DNA from: VXNF01 sp965116465
Lineage (GTDB): Bacteria; Actinomycetota; Acidimicrobiia; Acidimicrobiales; CATQHL01
DNA length: 64,000 bases
Assembly: GCA_965116465.1 (NCBI GenBank)
Contig: OZ220687.1
Coordinates: forward strand, 806,001 to 870,000
Reading direction: 5' to 3'
The position numbers were made by a program, and so were the translations under genes. Under the pieces are notes generated by a model. It saw only the letters and a list, made by a program, of their open reading frames with translations, searched no databases and was not told where the DNA came from. Within the stretch, counting starts at the first letter, position 1, and the number at the start of each line of letters is the position of its first letter. Shown here piece after piece: positions 34,651-44,591 of the stretch.

Positions 34651-36159
34651 GTGGGCTCCCCATGTTCCTACGGCGGCGGCCACCGGCCGACGTTGGACGA
34701 AGTCTCAACCAACTTGCAGGCCGGCGCCGATTGGACACATAGGCGGGATCTACCGGACCTCAACGGATGGGCCGACTTCAATTCGGCCCCCGAGTTGGTA
34801 CATGAACGCCTGATCAGCCGCTTGCGGGAAGGTCGCTGCCCCTCGGTGGGCCACACGTTCCCGCTTCCGAAACCGGGTACGAGCGGACTCCGCTGGCTGG
34901 CCTGGCTCAATCCGTATGACGATCTCTACCTTCGGATCTTGGCCGGACGTATTGTCACCGCAATCGACACGGCACTCGGACGAGACGTGTTCAGCTACCG
35001 ACTTGCGACCAATCCACCAGGATGGTCAGTCAAGAACCGCAACAAGTCCTTCGACCTAATGCGTGATCGCGGAAGGGCCCTTCTCGCGGACGAGCGATGT
35101 GACGCGCTTGGCGTTGCTGACGTGAAGAACTACTACCCGTCGATTGCCCCAGATGTCCTCATGGATGTCCTGTGCCAGATCGCCTCGCCGCGTGGCGCCG
35201 CGCGCCTCATCTGTGCGTTCCTTCGCGAGCTCTCGCCGATGGGCGCGCCACGGGGTCTGCCAATCGGGCCGGAGGCATCTGGGGTACTGGGAAACGTCGT
35301 CCTTCTGGGACTTGACAAGGCAATCTCGTGTCGTGCCCTAGGCCACGTCCGGTATACGGACGACAGTTGGATATTCCTTTTGGCCGAGAGCGACTGGCCG
35401 GAGGTGTTCGACATCTACGTCTCATCGGTCACACATGTCGGCCTTCAAGTCAACCCCTCCAAGGTCGCGATCCACCCGAAGGGCAGCGAAGGTGCAGAGA
35501 ACGCCATCCATCACCTACGTATCGCGTACCTAACCTCCCCCGGCGCCCCGGACAGAACAGATGAGGGATCAGTTGACGAAATCCGCGAGGAACTCGATCG
35601 AGACGAACCCGACTGGAACGTCGTTGGCTTTCACCTAGGTTCGCTCCGTTACAATAGGAGTGCCCTTGGACTCGACCTGCTCTATGAGTATCCCCACGTA
35701 ATGGACGAGTTGCCGCGACATGCTGGGCAGTATCTCTGGGGCCTGGCTCACTCCCGGAAGACCCGGAATCAGATTGACCGTGACTGGCTCGTTGAGCAAG
35801 CGACGGCGCGTCCGGCTGCTCGATCTGTCTCAGGCCAGCTCCATCTCTGTCGCGTTGCCAGCCGGATTCGGTTGGGCAAAGAGCACGGCGAACGCCTGGA
35901 CGAAGTCGTTGCCGATGGCAGTCTGGGACACCATGCCCCGCTCCGGGCATGGGCGGCCAAGGCTTGGGGCTCCTCCGAGGCGCATAGGCCAGAAAACGCC
36001 GTCGAATACGCATGCAACATTGGCGACTTCTCCGTGCGACGAGCCCTCGCCCTGACACTGCCTCCAGACGCGTCGACTCCCTTGAGGCGATCCTGCTGGC
36101 GCCGAAAGCTTCGATCGGTCGATCCTGACCTCGAGCCATGCCTTGCTCGACTCGATTGA
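34651..36159 (+). CDS. Standalone reverse transcriptase (DRT / unknown-group type), intact
   Basis: 502 aa from a GTG with AAAGGAGG five nt upstream. RT motifs in order: a fingers segment with FPLPKPGTSGLRWLAW; motif A VADVKNYYPSI (Asp157); motif B GLPIGPEASGVLGN (202-215); motif C RYTDDSW with catalytic Asp237 and Asp238. About 250 C-terminal residues are helical and unrecognised, with a basic end (RRSCWRRKLRSVDPDLEP). There is no maturase or endonuclease domain and I see no retron hallmarks, so a defence-associated RT is the best guess. Base composition is visibly more AT-rich than its neighbours, suggesting transfer. Confidence 0.85.
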   Translation: MGSPCSYGGGHRPTLDEVSTNLQAGADWTHRRDLPDLNGWADFNSAPELVHERLISRLREGRCPSVGHTFPLPKPGTSGLRWLAWLNPYDDLYLRILAGRIVTAIDTALGRDVFSYRLATNPPGWSVKNRNKSFDLMRDRGRALLADERCDALGVADVKNYYPSIAPDVLMDVLCQIASPRGAARLICAFLRELSPMGAPRGLPIGPEASGVLGNVVLLGLDKAISCRALGHVRYTDDSWIFLLAESDWPEVFDIYVSSVTHVGLQVNPSKVAIHPKGSEGAENAIHHLRIAYLTSPGAPDRTDEGSVDEIREELDRDEPDWNVVGFHLGSLRYNRSALGLDLLYEYPHVMDELPRHAGQYLWGLAHSRKTRNQIDRDWLVEQATARPAARSVSGQLHLCRVASRIRLGKEHGERLDEVVADGSLGHHAPLRAWAAKAWGSSEAHRPENAVEYACNIGDFSVRRALALTLPPDASTPLRRSCWRRKLRSVDPDLEPCLARLD

Positions 36160-36212
36160 AGAGTCATACATAGTCGGCTTCCGCGCCAGCCAGATGAGCG
36201 GGCGCTCCACGC

Positions 36213-37451
36213 TCAGCCGGTGAGAGTGCTTGAGTTGAAGCGATCGAGGACGCGGTCGAGCACGAATTCCTCGTGGACGATCAGCCGATGACGCTCGAAG
36301 GCTTCCTGTAGAGCCGGATCCCAGGGGGTGGGTCCACACCCCCGGGACTCGCGTTCCAGCCGGACACCGGACTGCGCGGCCACCTCGACGGCGGTCTCGT
36401 AATCCGATGCGTCCATCAGCCACGGTTCGCAGCCGCCGTCGTGCATGCGGCGGCAGATGGCAAGGCCCGCTGCGTCGAAGTCGCCGTGGTGCAGAAGGCG
36501 AGCGCCGGAGCGCTGCAGTTGGCCGAGCAGGGTCCGGACCGCGGTCGTGGGGTTGCCGTTCGTGGTAACCACGCCACCTGGCTGCTGGCGCTCGGCGGCT
36601 GCCTCGACCAACCGCGGGTTCTCGACGACCAGTACCGGTGTGCCGGCCGGCACACCGACCGGATACTTCTGCAAGGCCACGAGGTTGAGGTGGACGGGGA
36701 GTGCCCCCGATGTGGCTGCCCGGATCTGAGCATCGAGCGGGGAGGTCCCCGTCGCCGGAAGCGCCCAGGTGAGGACCGGCGCCGACACCCGATCCGCCAG
36801 GATTCCCGCTGCCTCCCAGAGATCCCGGCCCTGAAGTCCCGTCGCGCCGATGCGGTGACGGAGAGCGCTCTCTGCGGCTGCCGCCAGCTTTCGGCCACGA
36901 TCCAGGGCGTGCGCCGACCCGAACAGGGTCGCGGCGATCTCGGTGCGGCAGGCGCCCTCGGAACCAAGCCCCTCGACGTGATCGAGCAGCCGTCGCACGT
37001 CCGCCGCGAGGCCGGCGACCGCTTCGCTGTCGAGGCCACCGATGATCCCCGAGCGCTGCACATCAGCGGCCCACTCCGCCGCCCATGGCTCCCCCCAGGA
37101 CTCGATGACGCCGGCCAGAGCGGCGCGGGCTGTCCGGGCGCGAGCCTGCGCGGCCCGCCGCTCCGTGGCGGCCACCGACGGCGGGTGGCCGAGGCGGCTG
37201 ATCGCGTCGCACAGGTCGTCCCCGACGTTGCGCCGCACGAGGGCCGTCTCCAGCGCTGCGAGGTCGAGTCGCCGTGGGGGCTTTCGCCCGAGCAGCGACG
37301 CGAGGCTCAGGTCGCTTCCCCGGTCGAGGTCCGGGCGGGTGATCGAACCGCGCCAGTGCGACCCGTTGCGGTCGAGCCCTCGGCGGACCGCCGCCCAGAG
37401 TTCGCCCAGGCCGGGGGCCAGCAACGATTCCGGAATGTCGCGATCGGTCAC
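36213..37451 (-). CDS. jetD: Wadjet JetD, Toprim-like nuclease subunit (DUF3323/DUF2399)
   Basis: 412 aa. The C-terminal Toprim-like domain shows the acidic Glu of VLVVENPRLVEAA and the DxD of HHGDFDAAGLAI, the residues that cleave DNA in JetD. The N-terminal DUF3323-like region contains RPDLDRGSDLSLASLLGRKPPRRLDL. Last gene of the operon; its ATG overlaps the jetB stop by four bases. In Wadjet it cuts plasmid DNA after SMC-driven extrusion. Confidence 0.88.
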   Translation of the reverse strand: MTDRDIPESLLAPGLGELWAAVRRGLDRNGSHWRGSITRPDLDRGSDLSLASLLGRKPPRRLDLAALETALVRRNVGDDLCDAISRLGHPPSVAATERRAAQARARTARAALAGVIESWGEPWAAEWAADVQRSGIIGGLDSEAVAGLAADVRRLLDHVEGLGSEGACRTEIAATLFGSAHALDRGRKLAAAAESALRHRIGATGLQGRDLWEAAGILADRVSAPVLTWALPATGTSPLDAQIRAATSGALPVHLNLVALQKYPVGVPAGTPVLVVENPRLVEAAAERQQPGGVVTTNGNPTTAVRTLLGQLQRSGARLLHHGDFDAAGLAICRRMHDGGCEPWLMDASDYETAVEVAAQSGVRLERESRGCGPTPWDPALQEAFERHRLIVHEEFVLDRVLDRFNSSTLTG

Positions 37452-38593
37452 AACAAGGAGACCTGTTCGATGCCGTCGTCCGTCTCGGCGGCCACCTCAA
37501 CCTCGGCGCGGTAGCGCCACGCTGCCGGAAGGAGCCGGACGGTGTCGGCATCGACCTCGGCGAGCCGGTGGTCCTCAAGCAGGTCGAGGATCTCGCCGGT
37601 CAGACGGTCGGGGTCGTCGGCCAGATGCGACCAGTACCGGCGCCGCTCGGCGGCGAGCGCCCGGACCTCCCCCACTAGGGCGCCTCGCGGCATCGTGGCG
37701 GTGTCCGCCTCGACGAGCCGATCGAGGAGCAGCAGGGCGGCGTGCCCGACCGTGCCGCTCCTCGGAAACCGGCTGTCCGTCAGCCCGTCGCCGGGATCGA
37801 TGACGGCGATGCCCTCGGCGCGGGCCTCGAGGTGCACCCCGAACATCTCCTCGAAGACGGCCGACTCCTCGCCGAGACGGCGTCGCAGTTCGCCCCATTC
37901 GTCGTCGCTCAGGTCGCTGCGGTAGAGCACCGGCTCCTCCAGCAGCGTGGCGCGCATCCACTGGCGCGATGCGGCCGACCGTTCGGGCCGGCCCTCCAGT
38001 TCCTGCGGTGAATCCGCCCTTCCCAGCGAGGGCAGCGGCAGGAGCGCCACGCGGTCGGGGCGGATCGTCAGCACGGCGTCGGCCTCGGCGTCGCCGGCGT
38101 AGCGGTCGACACGGTCGTGCATCTCCGTCGCCACGCCGTGGCCGATCAGCCAGCGCAGCGCCGTCACCAGGGCGCGGCGATCGGCCGGCTCGTCGGTGAC
38201 GGTCACGCCGGCGTCGGTCGCTGCCGACCGCACCTCGTGGAGCAGGTCGCGCAGGCTGATCACGCTCGGCCCGGCTGCCACCGCCGCCAAGGCCAGCGCC
38301 AGCATGGTGTACTCGCGGATCGAGAACGGGCGCTGCTGGGCGGTCGTCGTGCGCAGTGGTCGCCGGCCGACGACGGCAGTTGTCTTGTGCAGACGGGCGG
38401 TGTCGGCAGTGACCTGCAGCCGGTACCCAAATCGCTGCGTAAACCAGCGGTCGAGGACTTGCTCGTGCCGTCTGATCAGCCGGAACACCTCCGGGTCGTC
38501 CTCGCTCAGCAGCAGCGGTCGCGTGACCAGGCGGCGGGCTGCGGCGCGCAGGTCGAGTGCCCGCTGAGGGTTCGCGGCGATTGCCGCGGTCAC
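37448..38593 (-). CDS. jetB: Wadjet JetB (DUF2398 / TIGR02678 family)
   Basis: 381 aa from GTG at 38593, which overlaps the jetA stop (GTGA). It matches TIGR02678: RALDLRAAARRLVTRPLL, FRLIRRHEQVLDRWFTQRFG, and a winged-helix-rich C-terminus (TGEILDLLEDHRLAEVDADTV). It is the KITE-like subunit that binds the kleisin JetA and the SMC JetC. Confidence 0.88.
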   Translation of the reverse strand: MTAAIAANPQRALDLRAAARRLVTRPLLLSEDDPEVFRLIRRHEQVLDRWFTQRFGYRLQVTADTARLHKTTAVVGRRPLRTTTAQQRPFSIREYTMLALALAAVAAGPSVISLRDLLHEVRSAATDAGVTVTDEPADRRALVTALRWLIGHGVATEMHDRVDRYAGDAEADAVLTIRPDRVALLPLPSLGRADSPQELEGRPERSAASRQWMRATLLEEPVLYRSDLSDDEWGELRRRLGEESAVFEEMFGVHLEARAEGIAVIDPGDGLTDSRFPRSGTVGHAALLLLDRLVEADTATMPRGALVGEVRALAAERRRYWSHLADDPDRLTGEILDLLEDHRLAEVDADTVRLLPAAWRYRAEVEVAAETDDGIEQVSLL

Positions 38594-40299
38594 GTCCCGG
38601 CTCCGGTCGCCGATACGTGTGCCCTCGTTGCCTCGGGCGCGCCCGGCGCGGCACTGACCGCGACCTCCAGTCCACCCAGGGCGAGCCTGCCGTCGGGGCA
38701 CTCCACGACAGTCCGCGCGCCCTCGATGCGGCGCACCTCGCAGCGCACGCCGTCGGCGGTGGCGGCGCGGACGGTGGCGCCGGGCGAGTAGCCGTGCCCG
38801 GACCGCCCCACCAGATCGCGCAGCAGCGTGAAGGAGGCGACCGAGAGTTGCACCCCGTCGAGGAGCCCGCCCTCGCCGGCGCACCCCAGCAATTCGGCGG
38901 CGACGGCTTCGCGGACGACACGCTCCCGCTCGCGCCGCTGCCTGATCCAGGCGCGCTCGGTATGCCGATCGCGCACCGGCGTGGCCAGGCCGCGCTGGCT
39001 CCGGTCGCCGCGGATCCGCAAGGACACGGCCACGGCAGCACGAGGTGCCTCGCTCCATGGCGTGACGGTGGGGACCGGATCGTCGACGTCAGCCGCCGGC
39101 GCCCCGATGCGGCGGCAGGAGCCGAGTCCGAAGGCGGCGGCTGCGATCCGGTGGGCCTCGCCGGCGCTCGTGGCACGGTCGAAGAATCCGGCCAGCTTGA
39201 CGAAGTCGGCGCGCCGTGAGGCGGCGCCCAGGCCCGCTCGCGACAGCCGTGTCACGTTGGCGGTCAGCGTCCGCACCGCCGCGACGGCCTGCCGGGTGAG
39301 CTGGTCCAGCCGGGAGGGGCGTCCTGGCGGCGGTCTGAACCACGCTGCCAGATGGTTCCAGTCCGCGGGGTCGGTACCCTTCAGGCGGCGGACCGCGACG
39401 CTCTCGGCGAGGCCGGCGTCGTCCACGCGGGCCGCCAGGCCGGTGCGCAGCGCGGGGAGCAGGTCGTCGAGCCTGCCGAGGATCGCCGCGAGGCTGCGCG
39501 CGATGGGGCGCGTCATGCGTTCGATCTCGCTGAGTTTCTCCGAGACGTAGCCCACGAGCACGGTGGCGAAGAGCTGCACCTCGCCGGCGTCGAGGTCGTA
39601 GCGGTTCTGCCACTGGTTCAGTTCGGCGAAGAACTGCGTCAGTTCGCTGGTGAACCGCTCGTGTAGATCGAATATCCGCCGCACGCGATCAGCGAGATCC
39701 TCGCCGCCCTCCCCGGCGTCCAGCTGCGCCGTCAGTTCGTCGAGGGCGCGGTGGAGGTCACGGAGCCTGCCGGCCTGCACGTCGCCGATCTCGTCCACCC
39801 CCGCCAGCACGCCCTCGACGAGTTCGTGGACCTCCTGGCCGGCGCGGGTGATGAGGTAGCGGTTGCGCCTGCGGTAGTAGTCGTCGAGGCTCGCCGGCGT
39901 GCCGACCGACGACGACACGGTCAGGTTGCCCCAGCGCCGCAGGCTCTCGAGCCGGGCGGCGACCGCATCGGCATCCAGACCGGCGCCCGCCACGACCCGA
40001 TGGGCGGCCACGTCCTCGCTGGTGAACTCGGCGAAGAACGTGCCGGCGAAGACGCTGAGGATCGCCCGGTACTCCTGCCACTCCTCGCCGCCGAGGTAGC
40101 GGAACAGCTGCCTCGCTCGCCCCCGCTCGCCGTCGCCGCCATTGCCGATGTCGCCACCCGTGGCCTCGCTGCCAATCCCGCCGCCGTCACCAGCGCCAAT
40201 CCCCCCACCATTGCCGATGCCACCACCGTCACCATTGCCGATCCGGCCGCTGTCTCCCGTGCCGCCCGGCGGGGGCACGCCGCGCGCCCCTCCGCTCAC
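38590..40299 (-). CDS. jetA: Wadjet JetA kleisin (DUF2397 / TIGR02677 family) with Gly-rich N-terminal extension
   Basis: 569 aa. The kleisin-like core starts at about residue 60 (RQLFRYLGGEEWQEYRAILSVF) and shows the family segments FAEFTSEDVAAH and QWQNRYDLD. Before it, about 45 residues are an unusual run of Gly, Asn, Asp and Ile encoded by short tandem DNA repeats (40140-40260). The GTG at 40299 overlaps the jetC stop and has GGGAGG before it, so the extension should be translated. It bridges the SMC heads. Confidence 0.87.
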   Translation of the reverse strand: MSGGARGVPPPGGTGDSGRIGNGDGGGIGNGGGIGAGDGGGIGSEATGGDIGNGGDGERGRARQLFRYLGGEEWQEYRAILSVFAGTFFAEFTSEDVAAHRVVAGAGLDADAVAARLESLRRWGNLTVSSSVGTPASLDDYYRRRNRYLITRAGQEVHELVEGVLAGVDEIGDVQAGRLRDLHRALDELTAQLDAGEGGEDLADRVRRIFDLHERFTSELTQFFAELNQWQNRYDLDAGEVQLFATVLVGYVSEKLSEIERMTRPIARSLAAILGRLDDLLPALRTGLAARVDDAGLAESVAVRRLKGTDPADWNHLAAWFRPPPGRPSRLDQLTRQAVAAVRTLTANVTRLSRAGLGAASRRADFVKLAGFFDRATSAGEAHRIAAAAFGLGSCRRIGAPAADVDDPVPTVTPWSEAPRAAVAVSLRIRGDRSQRGLATPVRDRHTERAWIRQRRERERVVREAVAAELLGCAGEGGLLDGVQLSVASFTLLRDLVGRSGHGYSPGATVRAATADGVRCEVRRIEGARTVVECPDGRLALGGLEVAVSAAPGAPEATRAHVSATGAGT

Positions 40300-43200
40300 G
40301 ATGCCTCCCGCCGTGCCAGCGTGGCGCCGTCCCAGTGGTAGTGCTCCAGCAGGATCGCCTTCAGCTCCGCGTCCCGGATGACCTCGGTGATGGCGAGTTG
40401 TGGGACACAGGCGTGGGTTCCCCAGAGCCGCTCACTGGTGGCGATGAGGTCGAGGTCAAGCTCCACCAGCAGCCGGAAGAGTGCGGCGTGGTTGTCCTCG
40501 GAGACCTTGGCGAAGGCGTCGTCGAGGAGCACGAACCGGGCGATGCCCGGCCGGTCCTGCTCAGGGCCGGGCTGCTGGGCGGCGAGCGCGTCGTGGGAAG
40601 CGGCGACCGCCGCGAACAGCGACAGGTAGGTGACGATCTTCTTCTCACCCTCCGACAGCGGCGTGCGACGACCGAGGCGCGTCTCGCTGCCGCCGCCGCG
40701 CTGCACCATCACGGCCAACTCGTGCCACTGCTTGTAGTCCAGCGTGGCGGCGATGAGCTGCCGGTAGGGCACGTCGGGCTCCAGAGTCCGGGCTTCGTCG
40801 AGGCGTTCCGAGAGCAGGGAGCGCAGTTCGTGCTCGTCCTCCTCGAGCCGGAGGTCGGGGCGGGTGGCCAGCAGTTCGACCATGCGGGCCGTCGGCGCGT
40901 CGAGTTCGGAGGAGCGACGCCAGCGCAGCCGCACGCCCACGTCGTGTGCGGTCGCGACGCTGGCGAGCCGCCCGTTCATCAAGTGGACGAACTCGCCGGC
41001 GCGGTGCACCTTCTCGGCGATCTCCGTGGCGATCAGGCCTTGCAACAACTCGCGCAGCGCGTCGGCCTGCTTGCGGTCGAGCAACCCGACGAGTTGGCTG
41101 TGTTGCTCGGCGACCGCCCTTGCCGCCTCGGCCAGGGGTGCGCGACCCGTCGGCCCGGCGACCTCGACGACGAGGGGCAGCGCGGGGCCCGCCTGGCGCG
41201 CCTCGGCGTCCCATCCCGCGCCGAGCGCGTCCCGCCGCTGTCGGAGCGACCCATGCACGCTGTTGATGTCGACGCCGGCGGCCTCGGGGGTGCCGCCGGG
41301 GCCGGCGGGCAGCAACCGCTCGATGGCGCCGAGCATCTCGCCGAGGCCCTCGGCGCCGCCGTGGACGGCGACGATCGGCGCGGCGGCACGCTCATCGTCG
41401 GCGGCAACCGCGGCTTGGAGCAACCCCGGCGTCGCCACCACCCTCTCCAGCGAGAGGCGTGACTCCTCGCACGCCTGCTCGGCCTCCACCCGCCTCTCCG
41501 CGGCGACGCCGACGTCGGCCTCCGCCTGGGCGCGGCGACCGACGGCGGCGACGTGGTCCTTCCGAACCGCCGGCAGCCGCGTCTCGGCGGCGTCCAGTTC
41601 TGCCCGGCAGCGGTCCCGCTCCGCGACGACCTTCTGGTACTCCTCGCCGATGCTGCGCTCGATAGTCACGAGGCGCTCGTACTGGCGGTCGTGTTCCTCG
41701 CTGATCCGCGCCAGTTCGGCCCGCTCGTCGCGCTGGTCCTCGGTGGCGGATCGCCAGCGGGCCACGGCCGCCGACCAACTCTCTGTGGATCTCGCGGTGG
41801 CGGCGCTCCGGGAGCGGCAGCGTTCCAGGGTCGCCTTGAGTTCGTCCAGGTCGGCCCGGACGGACGCCAGGCCGTCGTGGTCGGAGGGCAGGCTCAGCGT
41901 CACCGCTTGCCGCCGCAACTCGTCCGACGCGGCACCGGCCACCCGCTCCGCGTCCACCGCCCGCTCGGCGGCCTCTCGCCTGGCGTCCTCCGCCTCTTCC
42001 GCGGTTGCGGTGGCGGCGTCAACAGCACCGGCCGTCGAGGAGATCGCGCCGGTGCCGGGGAGCTCGGATTGCAGACGGCGCGCCCCGTCGAGTAGGTCGT
42101 TCAGGTCGCCCAGTTCGGCCTCGGTGGCGCCGACGACGGCGAGAGCCTGCTCCAGCGCCTCGGCGGCGGCGTGCCGGTCCCGTGCGAGGGCCTCGCGCCG
42201 GGCGGTGGCGCCGATGAACTCGGCGCGCTCCTTGCGGTGCCGGCCTTCCAGCGCGCCGACCCGGAAGCTCCCGTCGGTTCCCGCGGCGGTGGCGGCACCG
42301 GTCGAGGGGTCCGCGGAGATCGAGTCGAGCAGCTTGGCGACCAAGCCGACGTTCACGACTCCGATTAGCCGGTCCGGCACTGTGACGGTGAGGAGGTCGC
42401 TCAGCGGACTCGACACACCCTCGGTGGCGATGGCCACGAGTTCACCGCTCTCGAGTTCGGCACCGACGCTATCCACGAGCCGTGCGGCAAGCAGGCCCGA
42501 GGCTTCGAGCGCGGCCTCAAGACCGGCTCGCCGCGTACCGTCGAGGTGGGAGGAGAAGTCGATCAGGTCGGCGAGGCAGTGATCCGCGCCGGCCTGCCAG
42601 GCGAATAGGGGTGGATCCGGCTCGGTCCGGGCGGCGAGTTCGTCGACGACCGCCCGCGCCTCGGCCGCGGCGACTCGTTCGACCCCCAGCCGGTGCCGGA
42701 GAGCGGCGACGGCGTTGCTCCGGGCGGTGACGAGTGCGCCGGCGGCGGCCAGCAAGTCGGCCCATAGATCCTCGTGCGCCACGGTGATGGCCGCATCCTC
42801 GGTGGCGAGGGCGTCCACTGCGGGCGACTCCACGCCGTCCGCGTGCAGGAGCGGGCGTACCTTCGACGCCCAGAGCCGGACCTGTTCAGTCCACTCCTGT
42901 CGTGCGTCCGCCAGGGCTCGGGTCCGCTCGGCAAGGCGGTCGGCGGCGTTCCGTGCGGCAACGTCTGCGGCTTCCAGCGCCGAATCGGTACGGCGTTGCC
43001 GCTCGACCGCCTCGTCGAGAAGCCGCCGGGCCTGGGTCACCTCGGCAAGGTCGCCGCGGCGTTGGACCAGCGCACCGTCGGCCTCACCGAGACCGCGCTC
43101 CACGGCCGCGCTGTCGAAAGGCTCGGCCGGTTCGGTCGCGTCGAACCGTTCGGTCGCCTCGGCGGCGTCGAGCCCGTCGAGGTCCGCCTCAGCCACCCGG

Positions 43201-44444
43201 GCAAGACCCAGCGGACGGTGCGCCAACCGGCAGCGCTCCCCTAGTCGTGCCGCACCGGCCAAGTCCTCGTTCAGCCGCTCCAGATCGTCCCTGCAGCGAC
43301 GCTGTGTCGCCTTGACCTGCAAGGTCTCGTCGCTCACGCGCTTGCCGCAGTCGGCGACCCGCTCATCGGCCCTGGCACGCTGTCTCCCAAGATCCCTCAC
43401 GTGGGTATCAAGGGCCGCCAACTGGAGTCCCGACCTGTAGACCTGTGACTCCTCGAGCGCCGCGATTTGATTGCGGAGGCGCCTTCCCTCGCTCTCCAGG
43501 TGGGCGATCTCCTCGTCCAGCCTCTCAACCTCGGCTCCGGCCTCGGCCACCGCCCGACGCTTCGCCTTCTCGTCGCGGCTGCGGCGGCGCAGGGACCCGA
43601 GACGCTCGCGCCCCTCGGTGACCCGCCGTCGCAGATCGCCGACGCAGTAGGCGCGGTACACCTCCAGCAGACCGTGGATGGCCGCCGCGGTGCGGTCGAG
43701 TTCTGCGACGTTCCGGCGGTGCTCCTCGAGGTCGTCGAGCGGTTGCGCCGCCTCCGCAAGCGCCTCCTCGGACAGTTGCGGCAGCGCGTCGGTGAGGTGT
43801 TGGGGGAGGTCCACGTCGATCCGGTCGCCGACCCGCGGGCTGCGCACGAGGTGCACCAGCCCGATGTGCTGGTCGATGGAGGCCCCGCCGAAGAGACGCT
43901 GCTCGATCTCGCGCCGGTAGTCGCGGCGTTGGCGCTCGCTGTACACCTCGCCGTCGTCGAGGCTGGCCCGCAGGCCGTCGGCGCTGAGCGGAACGTTGCC
44001 GCCTCCGAGCAGACCGAAGTCGATGCCGGGGCGCTTGCCGGTGACGAACCACCAGGTGGTGACGGTGTCGGACTGCCGGTTGGCCTTGATGCCGCAGCCG
44101 CAGGTGAGGTACTCGTCCCCGCGCTCGAACTCGATCCACAGGTAGCCGACCGGCTGCGGGTCGTCACGCCCGCTGAGCATCCACGCCTTCAGGATCCCGA
44201 CCTGCTCGCCGGCCGCGTCGATCCTCCCCGGCCGGGCGGTGAGCAGGAACGGCAGCAGCATGTTCATCGCCGTGGACTTGCCCGAGCCGTTCACGCCACG
44301 CAGCAGCAGCCGCCCGCCGCCGAAGTGCAGCACCTCGTTCTCGTACTGGTACACGTTCACGATGCCGGCCCGGTGCAGCCGCCACCGCTCGGACACCTCC
44401 CCGCTGACGTTCGGCGCTCCACCCGCGGCGACTTGGACGATCAT
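40296..44444 (-). CDS. jetC: Wadjet JetC, SMC/MukB-like ATPase (TIGR02680 family)
   Basis: 1382 aa. Walker A GVNGSGKST is at residues 50-58. Two long coiled-coil arms (~240-480 and ~740-1000) surround a hinge-like domain. The C-terminal head has the signature PLSEGEKK and Walker B ARFVLLDDAFAKV. It extrudes DNA loops to recognise small circular DNA. The ATG at 44444 is chosen because TAGCTT lies seven nt upstream with no ribosome binding site; an earlier ATG at 44474 would include that box in the gene. It is the first gene of the operon, an order of C-A-B-D. Confidence 0.9.
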   Translation of the reverse strand: MIVQVAAGGAPNVSGEVSERWRLHRAGIVNVYQYENEVLHFGGGRLLLRGVNGSGKSTAMNMLLPFLLTARPGRIDAAGEQVGILKAWMLSGRDDPQPVGYLWIEFERGDEYLTCGCGIKANRQSDTVTTWWFVTGKRPGIDFGLLGGGNVPLSADGLRASLDDGEVYSERQRRDYRREIEQRLFGGASIDQHIGLVHLVRSPRVGDRIDVDLPQHLTDALPQLSEEALAEAAQPLDDLEEHRRNVAELDRTAAAIHGLLEVYRAYCVGDLRRRVTEGRERLGSLRRRSRDEKAKRRAVAEAGAEVERLDEEIAHLESEGRRLRNQIAALEESQVYRSGLQLAALDTHVRDLGRQRARADERVADCGKRVSDETLQVKATQRRCRDDLERLNEDLAGAARLGERCRLAHRPLGLARVAEADLDGLDAAEATERFDATEPAEPFDSAAVERGLGEADGALVQRRGDLAEVTQARRLLDEAVERQRRTDSALEAADVAARNAADRLAERTRALADARQEWTEQVRLWASKVRPLLHADGVESPAVDALATEDAAITVAHEDLWADLLAAAGALVTARSNAVAALRHRLGVERVAAAEARAVVDELAARTEPDPPLFAWQAGADHCLADLIDFSSHLDGTRRAGLEAALEASGLLAARLVDSVGAELESGELVAIATEGVSSPLSDLLTVTVPDRLIGVVNVGLVAKLLDSISADPSTGAATAAGTDGSFRVGALEGRHRKERAEFIGATARREALARDRHAAAEALEQALAVVGATEAELGDLNDLLDGARRLQSELPGTGAISSTAGAVDAATATAEEAEDARREAAERAVDAERVAGAASDELRRQAVTLSLPSDHDGLASVRADLDELKATLERCRSRSAATARSTESWSAAVARWRSATEDQRDERAELARISEEHDRQYERLVTIERSIGEEYQKVVAERDRCRAELDAAETRLPAVRKDHVAAVGRRAQAEADVGVAAERRVEAEQACEESRLSLERVVATPGLLQAAVAADDERAAAPIVAVHGGAEGLGEMLGAIERLLPAGPGGTPEAAGVDINSVHGSLRQRRDALGAGWDAEARQAGPALPLVVEVAGPTGRAPLAEAARAVAEQHSQLVGLLDRKQADALRELLQGLIATEIAEKVHRAGEFVHLMNGRLASVATAHDVGVRLRWRRSSELDAPTARMVELLATRPDLRLEEDEHELRSLLSERLDEARTLEPDVPYRQLIAATLDYKQWHELAVMVQRGGGSETRLGRRTPLSEGEKKIVTYLSLFAAVAASHDALAAQQPGPEQDRPGIARFVLLDDAFAKVSEDNHAALFRLLVELDLDLIATSERLWGTHACVPQLAITEVIRDAELKAILLEHYHWDGATLARREAS

Positions 44445-44591
44445 CGCCGTGAAGCTACAGGGCGGGTATGACACTCACCGAGAGTCGCCCAGCGGATGAT
44501 CTGCCTCCGCGCCCAGACAGGGGGTGCGTCATTCGCATCCAGCGGACCGCATACCGGTGCTCCGTACAACCGCGTACGGCATCGGTCGCCG

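Noticed and set aside
34651..36159. Reverse transcriptase as a retron or group II intron
   Set aside because: No maturase or HNH domain, no intron-like domain V hairpin noticed, and no recognisable retron msr/msd stem or effector gene directly beside it.
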